DNA from: CAZNEZ01 sp964572475
GTDB lineage: Bacteria; Bacillota; Clostridia; Lachnospirales; Lachnospiraceae
Assembly (NCBI GenBank): GCA_964572475.1
Contig: CAZNEZ010000037.1
Location: forward strand, 1-24,490
DNA length: 24,490 bases
Reading direction: 5' to 3'
The translations under genes were made by a program, and so were the position numbers. Of this stretch, positions 14,521-22,817 are shown one piece after another (positions within the stretch are counted from its first letter, which is position 1; every line of letters starts with the position of its first letter). The notes beneath the pieces were generated by a model. That model saw nothing but the letters and a program-made list of their open reading frames with translations, was not told where the DNA came from and made no database searches.

Positions 14521-17391
14521 ATGAAAAGACTAAAAGGCATATTGTTATCACTTATTGTGATAAGCCTTTGTTTTACATATAACATAGACGCACAAGTATC
14601 TGATAGAAGTATAGTATCACTTAATATTGCATTTGATGATATATATGGAATGGTAGAATACGGAGGAAGCAATGCTTCATCTGGGTATTTGTATGATTAT
14701 ATTGGAAAAGTAAAAGATAAGCTTAATTGTAACACTAAGTTTATACCAGGTAATACTTCTGAGTGTAAGGATTATTTGGATATTGGAGTTGCAAATGTTG
14801 TGTGTACATATGATAATTCCTTATTTGCTGATGACAGATACATAAATGTAGGAGTTACTGTTGCCAAGATACATACTGGAATATATACAAAGAGTACGGA
14901 ACAAAAATTATATTATGACAATACTGATTCATTATCAGGATTAATAATTGGAACAATTAGTGGTGATGAATCGGTTAATATACTAGATAAATATTATAAT
15001 TCTATTGGAATAAAGTACAATCATAAAGAATATGCAAGTTATGATAATCTCATGCTTGCTCTTGATAATGGTGATATTGAGGCTGTATATCTTCCAAAGT
15101 GTATTGAGGATGATAAGTATCAGATAATTGCATCACCTGGCGATATGAATATAAGCCTCTTTGTAAAAAAAGAGGATTCCAGTATCGCATCAGAAATTGT
15201 AGCTGCTATTACTGAACTGTTAACTTCAGAACAAGCGTTTGAAGTTAAATTACAAAATAAATATTTTGGGGATATCACTAATATTAATATTGCATTTACA
15301 GAAACCGAAAGGAACTATATTAATACATCTCCTGAGATAAAAGTGTATTATATAGAGGATTATGCACCATATTCATATTATAATGACGAAGGAATACTAA
15401 GTGGAGTTTTGATTAATATTCTAGATTATGTTAAGAAACAGACAGATATCAGTATTGAGTACGAGATGGTGGATAATAAATCCGAGGGAATTGAGAAGAT
15501 TAAAGACGTAAAGAATGGCATTTTTGCTGGATATTTATCTTATGATGCCAGTGAACTTAATAAAAATATTGTCTCATCAGAATCGATTACAAGTCAGAGT
15601 GCATTGTCAGTTGGTTTGAATGACTATGAGTATAGTGAAAATAATAGTAAAATTAAAATAGGAATGATAGATGGCAATGAAGAACTTGCATATTATGCCA
15701 ATGAAAGGTATGATTCTCCAGATATTTATTATTATGCCTCTCCCTCACAGTGCCTTAAAGCACTAGAGAATAGAGAGATTGATTTGGTGGTGATGCTTAA
15801 CAGTATTTACCTAGACGCATCATCAAAAGAAGATTTTAATGGTTTTAATATATTTGCAGCATCAGATTTTAAATTTATTATAAGCTATGCGTTTGGAAAT
15901 AATTGTGATAAAGAGTGTGCAAATGTCATTGATAAATGTATAATGAATATGTCACCATCAGAATTTAATACATTTTTATATAATAACGTGACTAAGAAAA
16001 GTGAATTAACTATTACAGAGGTTATATCAAAATATTCATATATAGCAATTAGATTTGTAATTATGGCGGTAATACTGATTATAGGGATATTTGTACTAGA
16101 TAGAGTGAAAAAGAATATTTTACTAAATTCTGTAGTATATACGGATCCAGTTACTACTACAATTAACTGGAATAGATTTAAACAGCTAGGAACTTCTATT
16201 CTTAAGAATACTAATAAACGGTACGCACTTATAGAATTTGATATTGATAAATTTAAACTGGTAAATGATATGTATGGAATTGTAGGAGGCAATAGAACAT
16301 TAAAATATGTTGCAACCGAAGTTCAAAAGATGCTTAGAAAAGATGAGATAGTTGCCAGATTTTACGCTGATGTATTCTGTGTATTAATATATTATGATAC
16401 AGAGGACGAGCTTATTGAATTTGTGGAGAAGACTAATTCAATCATTAAGGAAAGTATTACAAGGCTTAAACTGGTAACTGCATTTGGTATATACAGAATA
16501 GGTGAAGAGGATATAGATATAGATATGATGAGTGATAGAGCTCTTTTAGCTAAAAAGTCTATTAAGGGAAATAGAATAAACTATTATGCATTCTATGATT
16601 ATGAAATCAGAGAGAAGGTTATGCATGAAAAAGAAATTGAAAGTCTGATGGATAAAGCACTAGAGAATGATGAATTTGAGATGTATTTACAACCACAATA
16701 CTCATCCGATGGAAGGGTTATTGCAGCAGAAGCACTTGCAAGATGGAATGATCCGTCTTATGGTGTAAGACCACCATCAGAATTCATTGATATATTTGAG
16801 AAGAATAGTTTTATTCTTAAGTTAGATCTATGCATATGGGAACAAGCATGCAGATTGATTAGAAAATGGATAGATGAGGGTAAAACCCCTATTCCAATTG
16901 CAATTAATGTATCGCGAACTCATCTTAATAATTTTGGATTAATAGATGAACTTACAACTCTTATTAACAGATATTCATTACCACTTAGTTACATTGAACT
17001 TGAAATTACGGAAAATTCATTTCTAGAGAATCAAGAAAATGCAATTAAGATTATGGAAGAGTTACATAAGAAAGGCTTTATTATTGCAATGGACGATTTT
17101 GGTTCTGGTTATTCATCACTTAACATGATTAATCTTCTTCCAATTGATATTTTAAAGATTGACAGAGAGTTTCTTAGAGAATCTGAATATACAGATAAAG
17201 GACGAGTTGTTACCAGTGATATTATTGGAATGGCGAAACATTTAAATATGACAGTTGTATGTGAAGGAATTGAAACAGAGGAACAGGGAGATTTCCTAAA
17301 AACTGCAAGATGTGATAGATTACAAGGCTTTTACTATTCAAAACCTAAGCCGGTTACTGAAGTTGAAAAAGAATTATTTAGTATTAACTAG
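14521..17391 (+). CDS. Membrane c-di-GMP phosphodiesterase with two SBP-like sensor domains, degenerate GGDEF and EAL
   Basis: A 956-residue membrane sensor enzyme. Signal peptide about 1-24; two successive extracytoplasmic domains resembling type-3 solute-binding proteins (about 30-250 and 265-495); transmembrane helix about 506-527; a GGDEF-like domain in which the signature reads YADVF (618-622), so almost surely no cyclase activity; and an EAL domain about 690-945. EAL motifs are intact: EAL (737-739), NVSRTHL, EITENSF, DDFGSGYSS (from Asp858) and EGIETEEQ, predicting hydrolysis of c-di-GMP. The degenerate GGDEF may serve as a GTP-binding regulatory domain, as known in similar proteins. 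It probably reads a small external ligand such as an amino acid. Thirteen bases separate it from the cyclase gene downstream, so one operon. Confidence 0.88.
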   Translation: MKRLKGILLSLIVISLCFTYNIDAQVSDRSIVSLNIAFDDIYGMVEYGGSNASSGYLYDYIGKVKDKLNCNTKFIPGNTSECKDYLDIGVANVVCTYDNSLFADDRYINVGVTVAKIHTGIYTKSTEQKLYYDNTDSLSGLIIGTISGDESVNILDKYYNSIGIKYNHKEYASYDNLMLALDNGDIEAVYLPKCIEDDKYQIIASPGDMNISLFVKKEDSSIASEIVAAITELLTSEQAFEVKLQNKYFGDITNINIAFTETERNYINTSPEIKVYYIEDYAPYSYYNDEGILSGVLINILDYVKKQTDISIEYEMVDNKSEGIEKIKDVKNGIFAGYLSYDASELNKNIVSSESITSQSALSVGLNDYEYSENNSKIKIGMIDGNEELAYYANERYDSPDIYYYASPSQCLKALENREIDLVVMLNSIYLDASSKEDFNGFNIFAASDFKFIISYAFGNNCDKECANVIDKCIMNMSPSEFNTFLYNNVTKKSELTITEVISKYSYIAIRFVIMAVILIIGIFVLDRVKKNILLNSVVYTDPVTTTINWNRFKQLGTSILKNTNKRYALIEFDIDKFKLVNDMYGIVGGNRTLKYVATEVQKMLRKDEIVARFYADVFCVLIYYDTEDELIEFVEKTNSIIKESITRLKLVTAFGIYRIGEEDIDIDMMSDRALLAKKSIKGNRINYYAFYDYEIREKVMHEKEIESLMDKALENDEFEMYLQPQYSSDGRVIAAEALARWNDPSYGVRPPSEFIDIFEKNSFILKLDLCIWEQACRLIRKWIDEGKTPIPIAINVSRTHLNNFGLIDELTTLINRYSLPLSYIELEITENSFLENQENAIKIMEELHKKGFIIAMDDFGSGYSSLNMINLLPIDILKIDREFLRESEYTDKGRVVTSDIIGMAKHLNMTVVCEGIETEEQGDFLKTARCDRLQGFYYSKPKPVTEVEKELFSIN

Positions 17392-17404
17392 ATAGGAGAA
17401 TGTT

Positions 17405-19261
17405 ATGAAAAAGGAAACTAAAAAAGCGGATTATACAATATTTATCAAGGTTGCAAAAAGAGTTAGGCTTACGCCATTTATACTTATAATTGTGATAGCA
17501 TGTGTACTAAGTTCATATGTTGCATTTAAAGATAATGTTGAGAAAAATCTAGAGAATCAGACAACAAATCATCTTACTGATCTTACAGATGAGACGGCTT
17601 CTAATGCTAATTCCAAAATAGGTGAATGTTTTTCACTTTTAAAATCACTTTCATATATTGTAGCTGATTACAAAGATATACAGTCAGATGATATGATGAA
17701 GGTATTGAATAAACAGGTTGAAAATGATGTATTTACAGATTTTGCTATAGTAGAATCCAATGGTAATGGACTCTGGAATAATGGCAAAAAGGAGAACCTA
17801 GCTGATGAAAGCTATATTAAAAAGACATTAGATGGAAAAAATTCAGTATCTGAAGTATATGTTTCTGATAATAAAGCTGAATCTTATGTAATTTTCTCTG
17901 TTCCTATTATTAAAGACGATGAAGTAAGGGGTGCTTTAATATGTAAGAATAGTATCAATAAATTATCAAGTATTCTTGAGATATCTTCATTTGGTCAGAG
18001 CGGTAACACATTTATAATGCAAAAAGATGGTACTTTGGTTACAAAAGCAGGTAATACTTCAGAAAAAGTTATTGATGTATCGGATTTATTTCCTAGAGAT
18101 GATAATCCTACTTCGGCTATAATTAGCTGCATTAAGTCTAAGGAAACGGGAAATGTCAGTTATGGTACCGGTAAGAATAAAAAGTATATATGTTTTTCTA
18201 AGCTTTCATATAATGACTGGTATGTAGTTTCAATAGTTACAGCAAACTCAGTAGAGACACAGTATACTAATATAATAAATAATGGTGTTGTTATGAGTGT
18301 TGAAATAACACTTGTATGCTTCTTGTTTATTGCCTATCTCATTTGGATTCAGAGAAAGTATAACAAGAATAACAAAATTAATGATGAACATTTTAAAATG
18401 CTTACAAAACAATCTGAAAGTGTTGTATTTGAGTACAACTGCAAATCTAATAAAGGCTATTGTTCTGAAAGATGGAAAGAAATATTTGGAAGAGAATGTA
18501 TCTGGCCGGATACAGTAGAAGAATTAAAGATTGGAGTTAATGCATATTCAAAGGATTCTGATAAGGTATTATATATGGCTGAACTTTTTGAATCAGGAAG
18601 AGATTTTGTTGAAGCCGAGATAAGAATTCTAAATAAATATGAGAAGCCAGTCTGGTGTAAAGTTAAGGCCAATGCTATCCGCTCACGTAGAGGAAATCTT
18701 CTTAGAATAATGGGAACGGTAAGCAATATTGATGCTCAAAAAAGAGAGATTGAGTATTTTAAAGAGATGGCGAGATTAGATGCTATTACAGGTCTTTATA
18801 ATAAAGAAAGTGCTAACTATAAGATTGAAAGGTATTTATCAAGACGTGGCTTAGGAGAAGTAGGGGCACTTGCGTATATTGATATTGATAATTTTAAGCA
18901 GACTAATGATAATAACGGGCATTATTTTGGAGATAAGGTTATTAAAGATGTAGGTGCTATTCTCAAGAAGGTAACTAATGAAAATATTTTTGCTGCCAGA
19001 TATGGTGGAGATGAGTTCCTTATATTTATTCGTGATACGATAAACGAAGAAAAAGTTAAAGATATTCTAAATCAAATTCTTGAATTGGCAAAAGAGTATA
19101 GCTATGAGGACAACCAGTATAAGATTAGTTTGAGTATAGGTGTTGCAATGATTCCAAAGAATGGAACAACATCAGCAGAATTACTTCAAAATGCGGATAA
19201 AGCTTTATATGAAGCAAAAGACTTAGGCAAAAATAGAATTGTATTTTCAAAAAATAATTAA
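17405..19261 (+). CDS. Membrane diguanylate cyclase (Cache-PAS-GGDEF)
   Basis: A 618-residue membrane enzyme that should make c-di-GMP from two GTP. Transmembrane helix about 18-38; a Cache-like extracytoplasmic sensor about 40-285; second transmembrane helix about 288-312; a PAS-like domain about 330-440; and a GGDEF domain about 450-615 with intact GGDEF at 534-538, ARLDAITGLYNK at its start and the metal-site YIDIDNFKQTND. The inhibitory RxxD site expected five residues before GGDEF is absent (NENI), so product feedback at that site is not expected. AGGAG precedes ATG 17405. It follows the phosphodiesterase, making an opposing pair with different sensors. Confidence 0.9.
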   Translation: MKKETKKADYTIFIKVAKRVRLTPFILIIVIACVLSSYVAFKDNVEKNLENQTTNHLTDLTDETASNANSKIGECFSLLKSLSYIVADYKDIQSDDMMKVLNKQVENDVFTDFAIVESNGNGLWNNGKKENLADESYIKKTLDGKNSVSEVYVSDNKAESYVIFSVPIIKDDEVRGALICKNSINKLSSILEISSFGQSGNTFIMQKDGTLVTKAGNTSEKVIDVSDLFPRDDNPTSAIISCIKSKETGNVSYGTGKNKKYICFSKLSYNDWYVVSIVTANSVETQYTNIINNGVVMSVEITLVCFLFIAYLIWIQRKYNKNNKINDEHFKMLTKQSESVVFEYNCKSNKGYCSERWKEIFGRECIWPDTVEELKIGVNAYSKDSDKVLYMAELFESGRDFVEAEIRILNKYEKPVWCKVKANAIRSRRGNLLRIMGTVSNIDAQKREIEYFKEMARLDAITGLYNKESANYKIERYLSRRGLGEVGALAYIDIDNFKQTNDNNGHYFGDKVIKDVGAILKKVTNENIFAARYGGDEFLIFIRDTINEEKVKDILNQILELAKEYSYEDNQYKISLSIGVAMIPKNGTTSAELLQNADKALYEAKDLGKNRIVFSKNN

Positions 19262-19309
19262 TATGTAATTAGTAATTTTAATACAATTATTTTCCACAAA
19301 AAGTCAAAT

Positions 19310-19359
19310 CCCCCGGTAGAACTAAAATATCCCCCTCTTATCCCCCCCTTAATTAGGGG
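19310..19359 (+). promoter_or_regulatory. C-run tract upstream of the surface protein gene
   Basis: The 185-base gap before the surface protein holds runs of five, five and seven C (19310-19314, 19331-19335, 19342-19348) followed by GGGG (19356-19359). The direct repeat TATCCCCC occurs twice. CCCCT (19345-19349) can pair with AGGGG (19355-19359) around a 5-base loop. On the other strand the runs could form a G-quadruplex, and the C7 run is long enough for slippage. No convincing -35/-10 pair was found; TTATAC at 19384-19389 is the best -10-like sequence. No recognised riboswitch is seen. Confidence 0.4.
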
Positions 19360-19446
19360 TGTGCTATTTGTAAATATGATTTATTATACATTCAACAATA
19401 AAGAAAAATAATATAAAGCTATTACGAATAGTAAAGGAGAAGTTTG

Positions 19447-21186
19447 ATGAATTTATTAAACGCAATGAATAGAAAAAGAAAGTCTATAGCAGCAGTATCT
19501 ATGGTCGTTTTATTATTTAGTTCTATTAGTGTAGTAGGTGCTACAGGAGTTCTTGACAGTGAGGTTACTTCATATGAGAAGTCTACTGATTTAGGTAATA
19601 TATTCGGAATAGCTGGAGACTTTAGCCTGTTTTCACATGTCAATCTTACATGTTTTGCCCATACAGTTGGTAATATAGCAGCAGGTGGAGATGTAGCTGG
19701 TTCAGAGTTTGGTGGTTATAATGATGGTAATATATATGATTCAACTAATATGGTAAAAACTAATGTAATAATGGGAAAATGGATTTCGGGAAAGCTTCAG
19801 TGGTCAGAACAATCAACTGATAAAGCTGTTCTTTATCTCAATACAGATGTTAATAATATCGATAAGAACCAGGATCAGGAAAACTTTTATAAGGTTAATG
19901 ATTCATTATTTGCAAATAAAAAAGGATATAATATTCAACCAGTAGATTCTAAATTCTTAGATTTTGATAAGCAGTTTGAATATTTACAGAAGATATCTGT
20001 TAAGTTGGCAGATAATGATGGAACAGATATAACTTATAATGATTTTAATAATGTATCAGTAGATATGTCAAAGGGAAAGCTACTGAAAGGTACACTTAAT
20101 ACATATGTATTTGATATTTCAGCTAATGATTATGGTAAGATTGGAAGTATAGATTATTATAATATTTCAGAAGATAATATGTATGTTATAAATGTTGATT
20201 GTACAGAGTTTACAGATACACTTAAGACACCTAAAGAAGCAATTAATGGTTCAAGAGCAGATTTTAATCCGCTAGCAGGTAACATCATATTGAATTTTGT
20301 TGACAGAGATCCAGCTACTAATGCAGAAGCAGCAGAAGCTAAGAACATGAAGAAAATAGTTCTTTGTGAAGCTATAGGTCAGGTTTTGGCACCAACATAT
20401 TCAGTATCATTAGAAGGAAACTTTGATGGTTCAATTATGGCTAATGATATTAATGTCAATGCTGAAGCTCATGCAGTTCCAATGAAAGTTAAAAGAGAAC
20501 TAGAGACAACAACAGTACAAGAGACAACAACAGTACCAGAAACAACAACAGTACAAGAGACAACAACAGTACCAGAGACAACAGTGCCAGAAACAACAAC
20601 AGCACAAGAGACAACACTGCTAGAAACAACAACAGTACAAGAGACAACAACAGTACAAGAGACAACAACGGTACAAGAGACAACAACGGTACAAGAAACA
20701 ACAACAGTACCAGAAACAACAACAGTACAAGAAACAACAACAGTACAAGAAACAACAACAGTACAAGAGACAACAACAATATCAGAGACAACAACAGTAC
20801 CAGATACGACAACAATACAGGAAACAACAGTAGTAGAAGAAGATTCAGAAACAACGACAGTACAGGATACAACAGAAGAAGATTCAGAAACAACGACAGT
20901 ACAGGATACAACAGAAGAAGATTCAGAAACAACAACAGTACAGGAAACAACAACAGTAACAGAAGATATTATAGATGAAGAAATACCTCTTAATCAGGGT
21001 ACAACTATAGTTGATGAATTTGAAGAGATTTTGGAAGAAGAAGATCCTTTAAGTTCTGCATTTAAGACAGGTGATACATTTGAAATTGGATTATATCTTA
21101 TCTTATTTGTAGGCGCTGCAACTGTATTAGGTGTTACAATACTTGGAGCTAAAAAAGAAGTAGAAGATAATAGTAATGAAGAGTAA
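19447..21186 (+). CDS. Secreted choice-of-anchor A-type surface protein with Thr-rich repeat stalk
   Basis: A 579-residue surface protein. Basic N-terminus and signal peptide, cleavage likely near Ala32. The globular region about 49-345 has GIAGDFS, GNIAAGGDVAG and the late GSIMANDINVNAEA, matching the choice-of-anchor A family pattern. A low-complexity stalk about 353-506 is built of ETTTVQ/ETTTVP hexads and three EDSETTTVQDTTE-type units; such Thr-rich stalks are often O-glycosylated. The C-terminus has KTGD (540-543), a hydrophobic helix 547-567 and a KK-plus-acidic tail. It looks like a sorting signal but lacks LPXTG, so the anchor may be a variant sortase signal or plain membrane insertion. 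The start ATG 19447 follows AAGGAG by seven bases. A terminator follows. Function, perhaps adhesion, is not known. Confidence 0.8.
   Translation: MNLLNAMNRKRKSIAAVSMVVLLFSSISVVGATGVLDSEVTSYEKSTDLGNIFGIAGDFSLFSHVNLTCFAHTVGNIAAGGDVAGSEFGGYNDGNIYDSTNMVKTNVIMGKWISGKLQWSEQSTDKAVLYLNTDVNNIDKNQDQENFYKVNDSLFANKKGYNIQPVDSKFLDFDKQFEYLQKISVKLADNDGTDITYNDFNNVSVDMSKGKLLKGTLNTYVFDISANDYGKIGSIDYYNISEDNMYVINVDCTEFTDTLKTPKEAINGSRADFNPLAGNIILNFVDRDPATNAEAAEAKNMKKIVLCEAIGQVLAPTYSVSLEGNFDGSIMANDINVNAEAHAVPMKVKRELETTTVQETTTVPETTTVQETTTVPETTVPETTTAQETTLLETTTVQETTTVQETTTVQETTTVQETTTVPETTTVQETTTVQETTTVQETTTISETTTVPDTTTIQETTVVEEDSETTTVQDTTEEDSETTTVQDTTEEDSETTTVQETTTVTEDIIDEEIPLNQGTTIVDEFEEILEEEDPLSSAFKTGDTFEIGLYLILFVGAATVLGVTILGAKKEVEDNSNEE
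20503..20829 (+). repeat. 18-bp in-frame repeats encoding ETTTVQ/P hexads
   Basis: About 18 near-tandem units, mostly 18 bp and some 15 bp, encode Glu-Thr-Thr-Thr-Val-Gln/Pro and variants. Adjacent units differ by synonymous GAG/GAA and ACA/ACG changes as well as Q/P switches. All lengths are multiples of three, so gain or loss of units keeps the frame and alters stalk length. Confidence 0.9.
20836..20952 (+). repeat. Three 39-bp tandem repeats in the stalk
   Basis: Units at 20836-20874 and 20875-20913 look identical; the third at 20914-20952 differs at a few bases. Each encodes 13 residues, EEDSETTTVQDTT or close. The identity of the first two suggests a recent duplication. Confidence 0.9.
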
Positions 21187-21243
21187 TAATATATTCTATA
21201 GAATATTTATTATAAAAAGTGTGGTATAAGTTAACATAGAGTG

Positions 21244-21275
21244 CAAAGGGTTTGCGGAAGCAAACCCTTTGTTTT
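21244..21275 (+). terminator. Intrinsic terminator after the surface protein gene
   Basis: A perfect 12-bp stem, 21244-21255 with 21260-21271, closes a GGAA loop and is followed by TTTT. It lies 58 bases after the surface protein stop and separates it from the uronate operon. Confidence 0.92.
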
Positions 21276-21292
21276 ATTATAGTTAAACATAT

Positions 21293-21355
21293 GCTATAAT
21301 GTGTATATGTGAAAAAACAAAGTGCCGGTATACTGAAGTACTTATAGTATATAAT
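21293..21355 (+). promoter_or_regulatory. Promoter region and candidate operator of the uronate operon
   Basis: Two TATAAT boxes are present: 21295-21300, with TG one base before it as an extended -10, and 21350-21355. An inverted repeat, TATACT (21329-21334) and AGTATA (21346-21351), surrounds the palindrome AAGTACTT (21336-21343) and overlaps the second box. The first promoter would start near 21307, placing the palindrome in the transcribed leader. The layout suggests repressor control by a uronate-responsive regulator encoded elsewhere. The second box also covers the alternative ATG at 21354, arguing against that start. Confidence 0.5.
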
Positions 21356-21377
21356 GCAGAAGAAAGGTAGAATTGTA

Positions 21378-22778
21378 ATGGTATATAATAGTACATTTAC
21401 GAAGGCAGATGACGTAAATATCGCATATATAGGTGGTGGTTCTAAAGGATGGGCATGGACTTTGATGTCTGATCTTGCATGTGATTTAGCTATGAATGGA
21501 ACAATAAAACTATATGATATTGATTATTCTGCGGCAAGACAAAATGAAGTGATTGGTAATAAATTTACAAAGAATAAACTGTCTAAAGGAAAGTGGAAAT
21601 ATATAGCAGTTAATTCAATTGAGGAAGCTTTAGAAGAAGCTGATTTTGTTATTATTTCAATACTTCCAGGAACTCTTAATGAAATGGACAGCGATGTACA
21701 TACCCCTGAACAATATGGTATATATCAGTCAGTTGGTGATACTACAGGACCTGGTGGCATGGTGAGAGCGCTTAGAACAGTTCCGATGTTTGTTACAATT
21801 GCAGAAGCAATCAGACTGTATTCTCCAAATGCATGGGTTATAAATTATACTAATCCGATGACAGTATGTGTTCAGACATTATATAGAACATTTCCTAAAA
21901 TCAAGGCATTTGGTTGTTGCCATGAGGTATTTGGAACAGAACAGCTTTTAGCAGATATGCTTGGAAAATCATATGGAATAGAAGGGGTAAGTAGACAGGA
22001 TATCAATGTTAATGTACTTGGAATTAATCATTTTACATGGTTTAATAAAGCAAGTTATAGAGGTTTAGATTTAATGCCATTATATGATGAATTTGTTCAG
22101 AAAAATGAGGCTGAAGGAGTAACATTTGGAGCTGGAAAGAATTGGATGAACGATACCTTTGTTTCAGCTGAAAAAGTGAAATTTGATTTGTACAATAAAT
22201 ATGGATGGATAGCAGCGGCTGGAGACAGGCATTTGGCAGAGTTTTTAGAACCTACATATCTATCAAACCCTGCTACTGTTGCTGAATGGAAATTTGGGCT
22301 TACTACAGTTGAACAAAGAAGAGAAGAAGAAGCTTTAAGGATTAAACGCGCATATAGAATTACTATGGATGAAGAGATAGTGACACCTAAGTCATCAGGA
22401 GAAGAAGGTGTATTACTTATGAAGTCACTTCTTGGACTTACTGAAACTATAAGTAATGTTAATATACCTAATTATGGACAGATACCTAATATCCCTAAGG
22501 GTGCTGTGGTTGAAACCAATGCAGTGTTTAGAAAAGACAGTATAATGCCTGTGTTTGCAGGAGAGGTTAAGGAATATATATATAAACTTATGAAACCGCA
22601 CATAGAGTCGTATGCTATGATAATTGAAGCTGCAATTAATAAGGATAAAGATATGGCATATAGAGCATTTGTTAATCAGCCATTGATAAAAGCTAAGCTG
22701 AATAGTATTGATGAAAGAAGATTATTTGATAAAATGCTTTTTAATACAAAAGAATATTTACCAGGATGGAAATTGTAG
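21378..22778 (+). CDS. GH4 alpha-galacturonidase (LplD-like)
   Basis: A 466-residue cytosolic family 4 glycosidase. It closely follows the Bacillus subtilis LplD pattern as I remember it, so alpha-galacturonidase is the likely activity, releasing galacturonate from oligogalacturonides. GH4 enzymes use NAD and a divalent metal in a redox elimination mechanism. Visible are the NAD loop YIGGGSKGW (17-25), SVGDTTGPGG, NYTNPM (156-161), the metal-binding CHE at Cys181-Glu183 in GCCHEVFG, INHFTW (His218) and AAGDRHLAEF. The start ATG 21378 follows AAAGG by about ten bases; an in-frame ATG at 21354 lies in a -10 box. First gene of an operon with KDPG aldolase and KduI, which supports pectin use. Confidence 0.87.
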   Translation: MVYNSTFTKADDVNIAYIGGGSKGWAWTLMSDLACDLAMNGTIKLYDIDYSAARQNEVIGNKFTKNKLSKGKWKYIAVNSIEEALEEADFVIISILPGTLNEMDSDVHTPEQYGIYQSVGDTTGPGGMVRALRTVPMFVTIAEAIRLYSPNAWVINYTNPMTVCVQTLYRTFPKIKAFGCCHEVFGTEQLLADMLGKSYGIEGVSRQDINVNVLGINHFTWFNKASYRGLDLMPLYDEFVQKNEAEGVTFGAGKNWMNDTFVSAEKVKFDLYNKYGWIAAAGDRHLAEFLEPTYLSNPATVAEWKFGLTTVEQRREEEALRIKRAYRITMDEEIVTPKSSGEEGVLLMKSLLGLTETISNVNIPNYGQIPNIPKGAVVETNAVFRKDSIMPVFAGEVKEYIYKLMKPHIESYAMIIEAAINKDKDMAYRAFVNQPLIKAKLNSIDERRLFDKMLFNTKEYLPGWKL

Positions 22779-22817
22779 TATAATAGTTAGATAAAGATGG
22801 CGATATAGGAGGATACA

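Noticed and set aside
14515..14523. ATG-TGA start-stop pair before the phosphodiesterase gene
   Set aside because: The first ATG is only three bases after AAGGAG, too close for efficient initiation; chance is enough to explain it.
19262..19446. c-di-GMP riboswitch between the cyclase and the surface protein
   Set aside because: Looked for because of the context; neither the GEMM-I conserved core nor the class II core could be found.
20489..20953. 154-codon Leu-rich open frame on the - strand
   Set aside because: It is the antisense of the Thr-rich repeat stalk; the repeat pattern keeps the frame open. It has no ribosome site and no protein-like composition.
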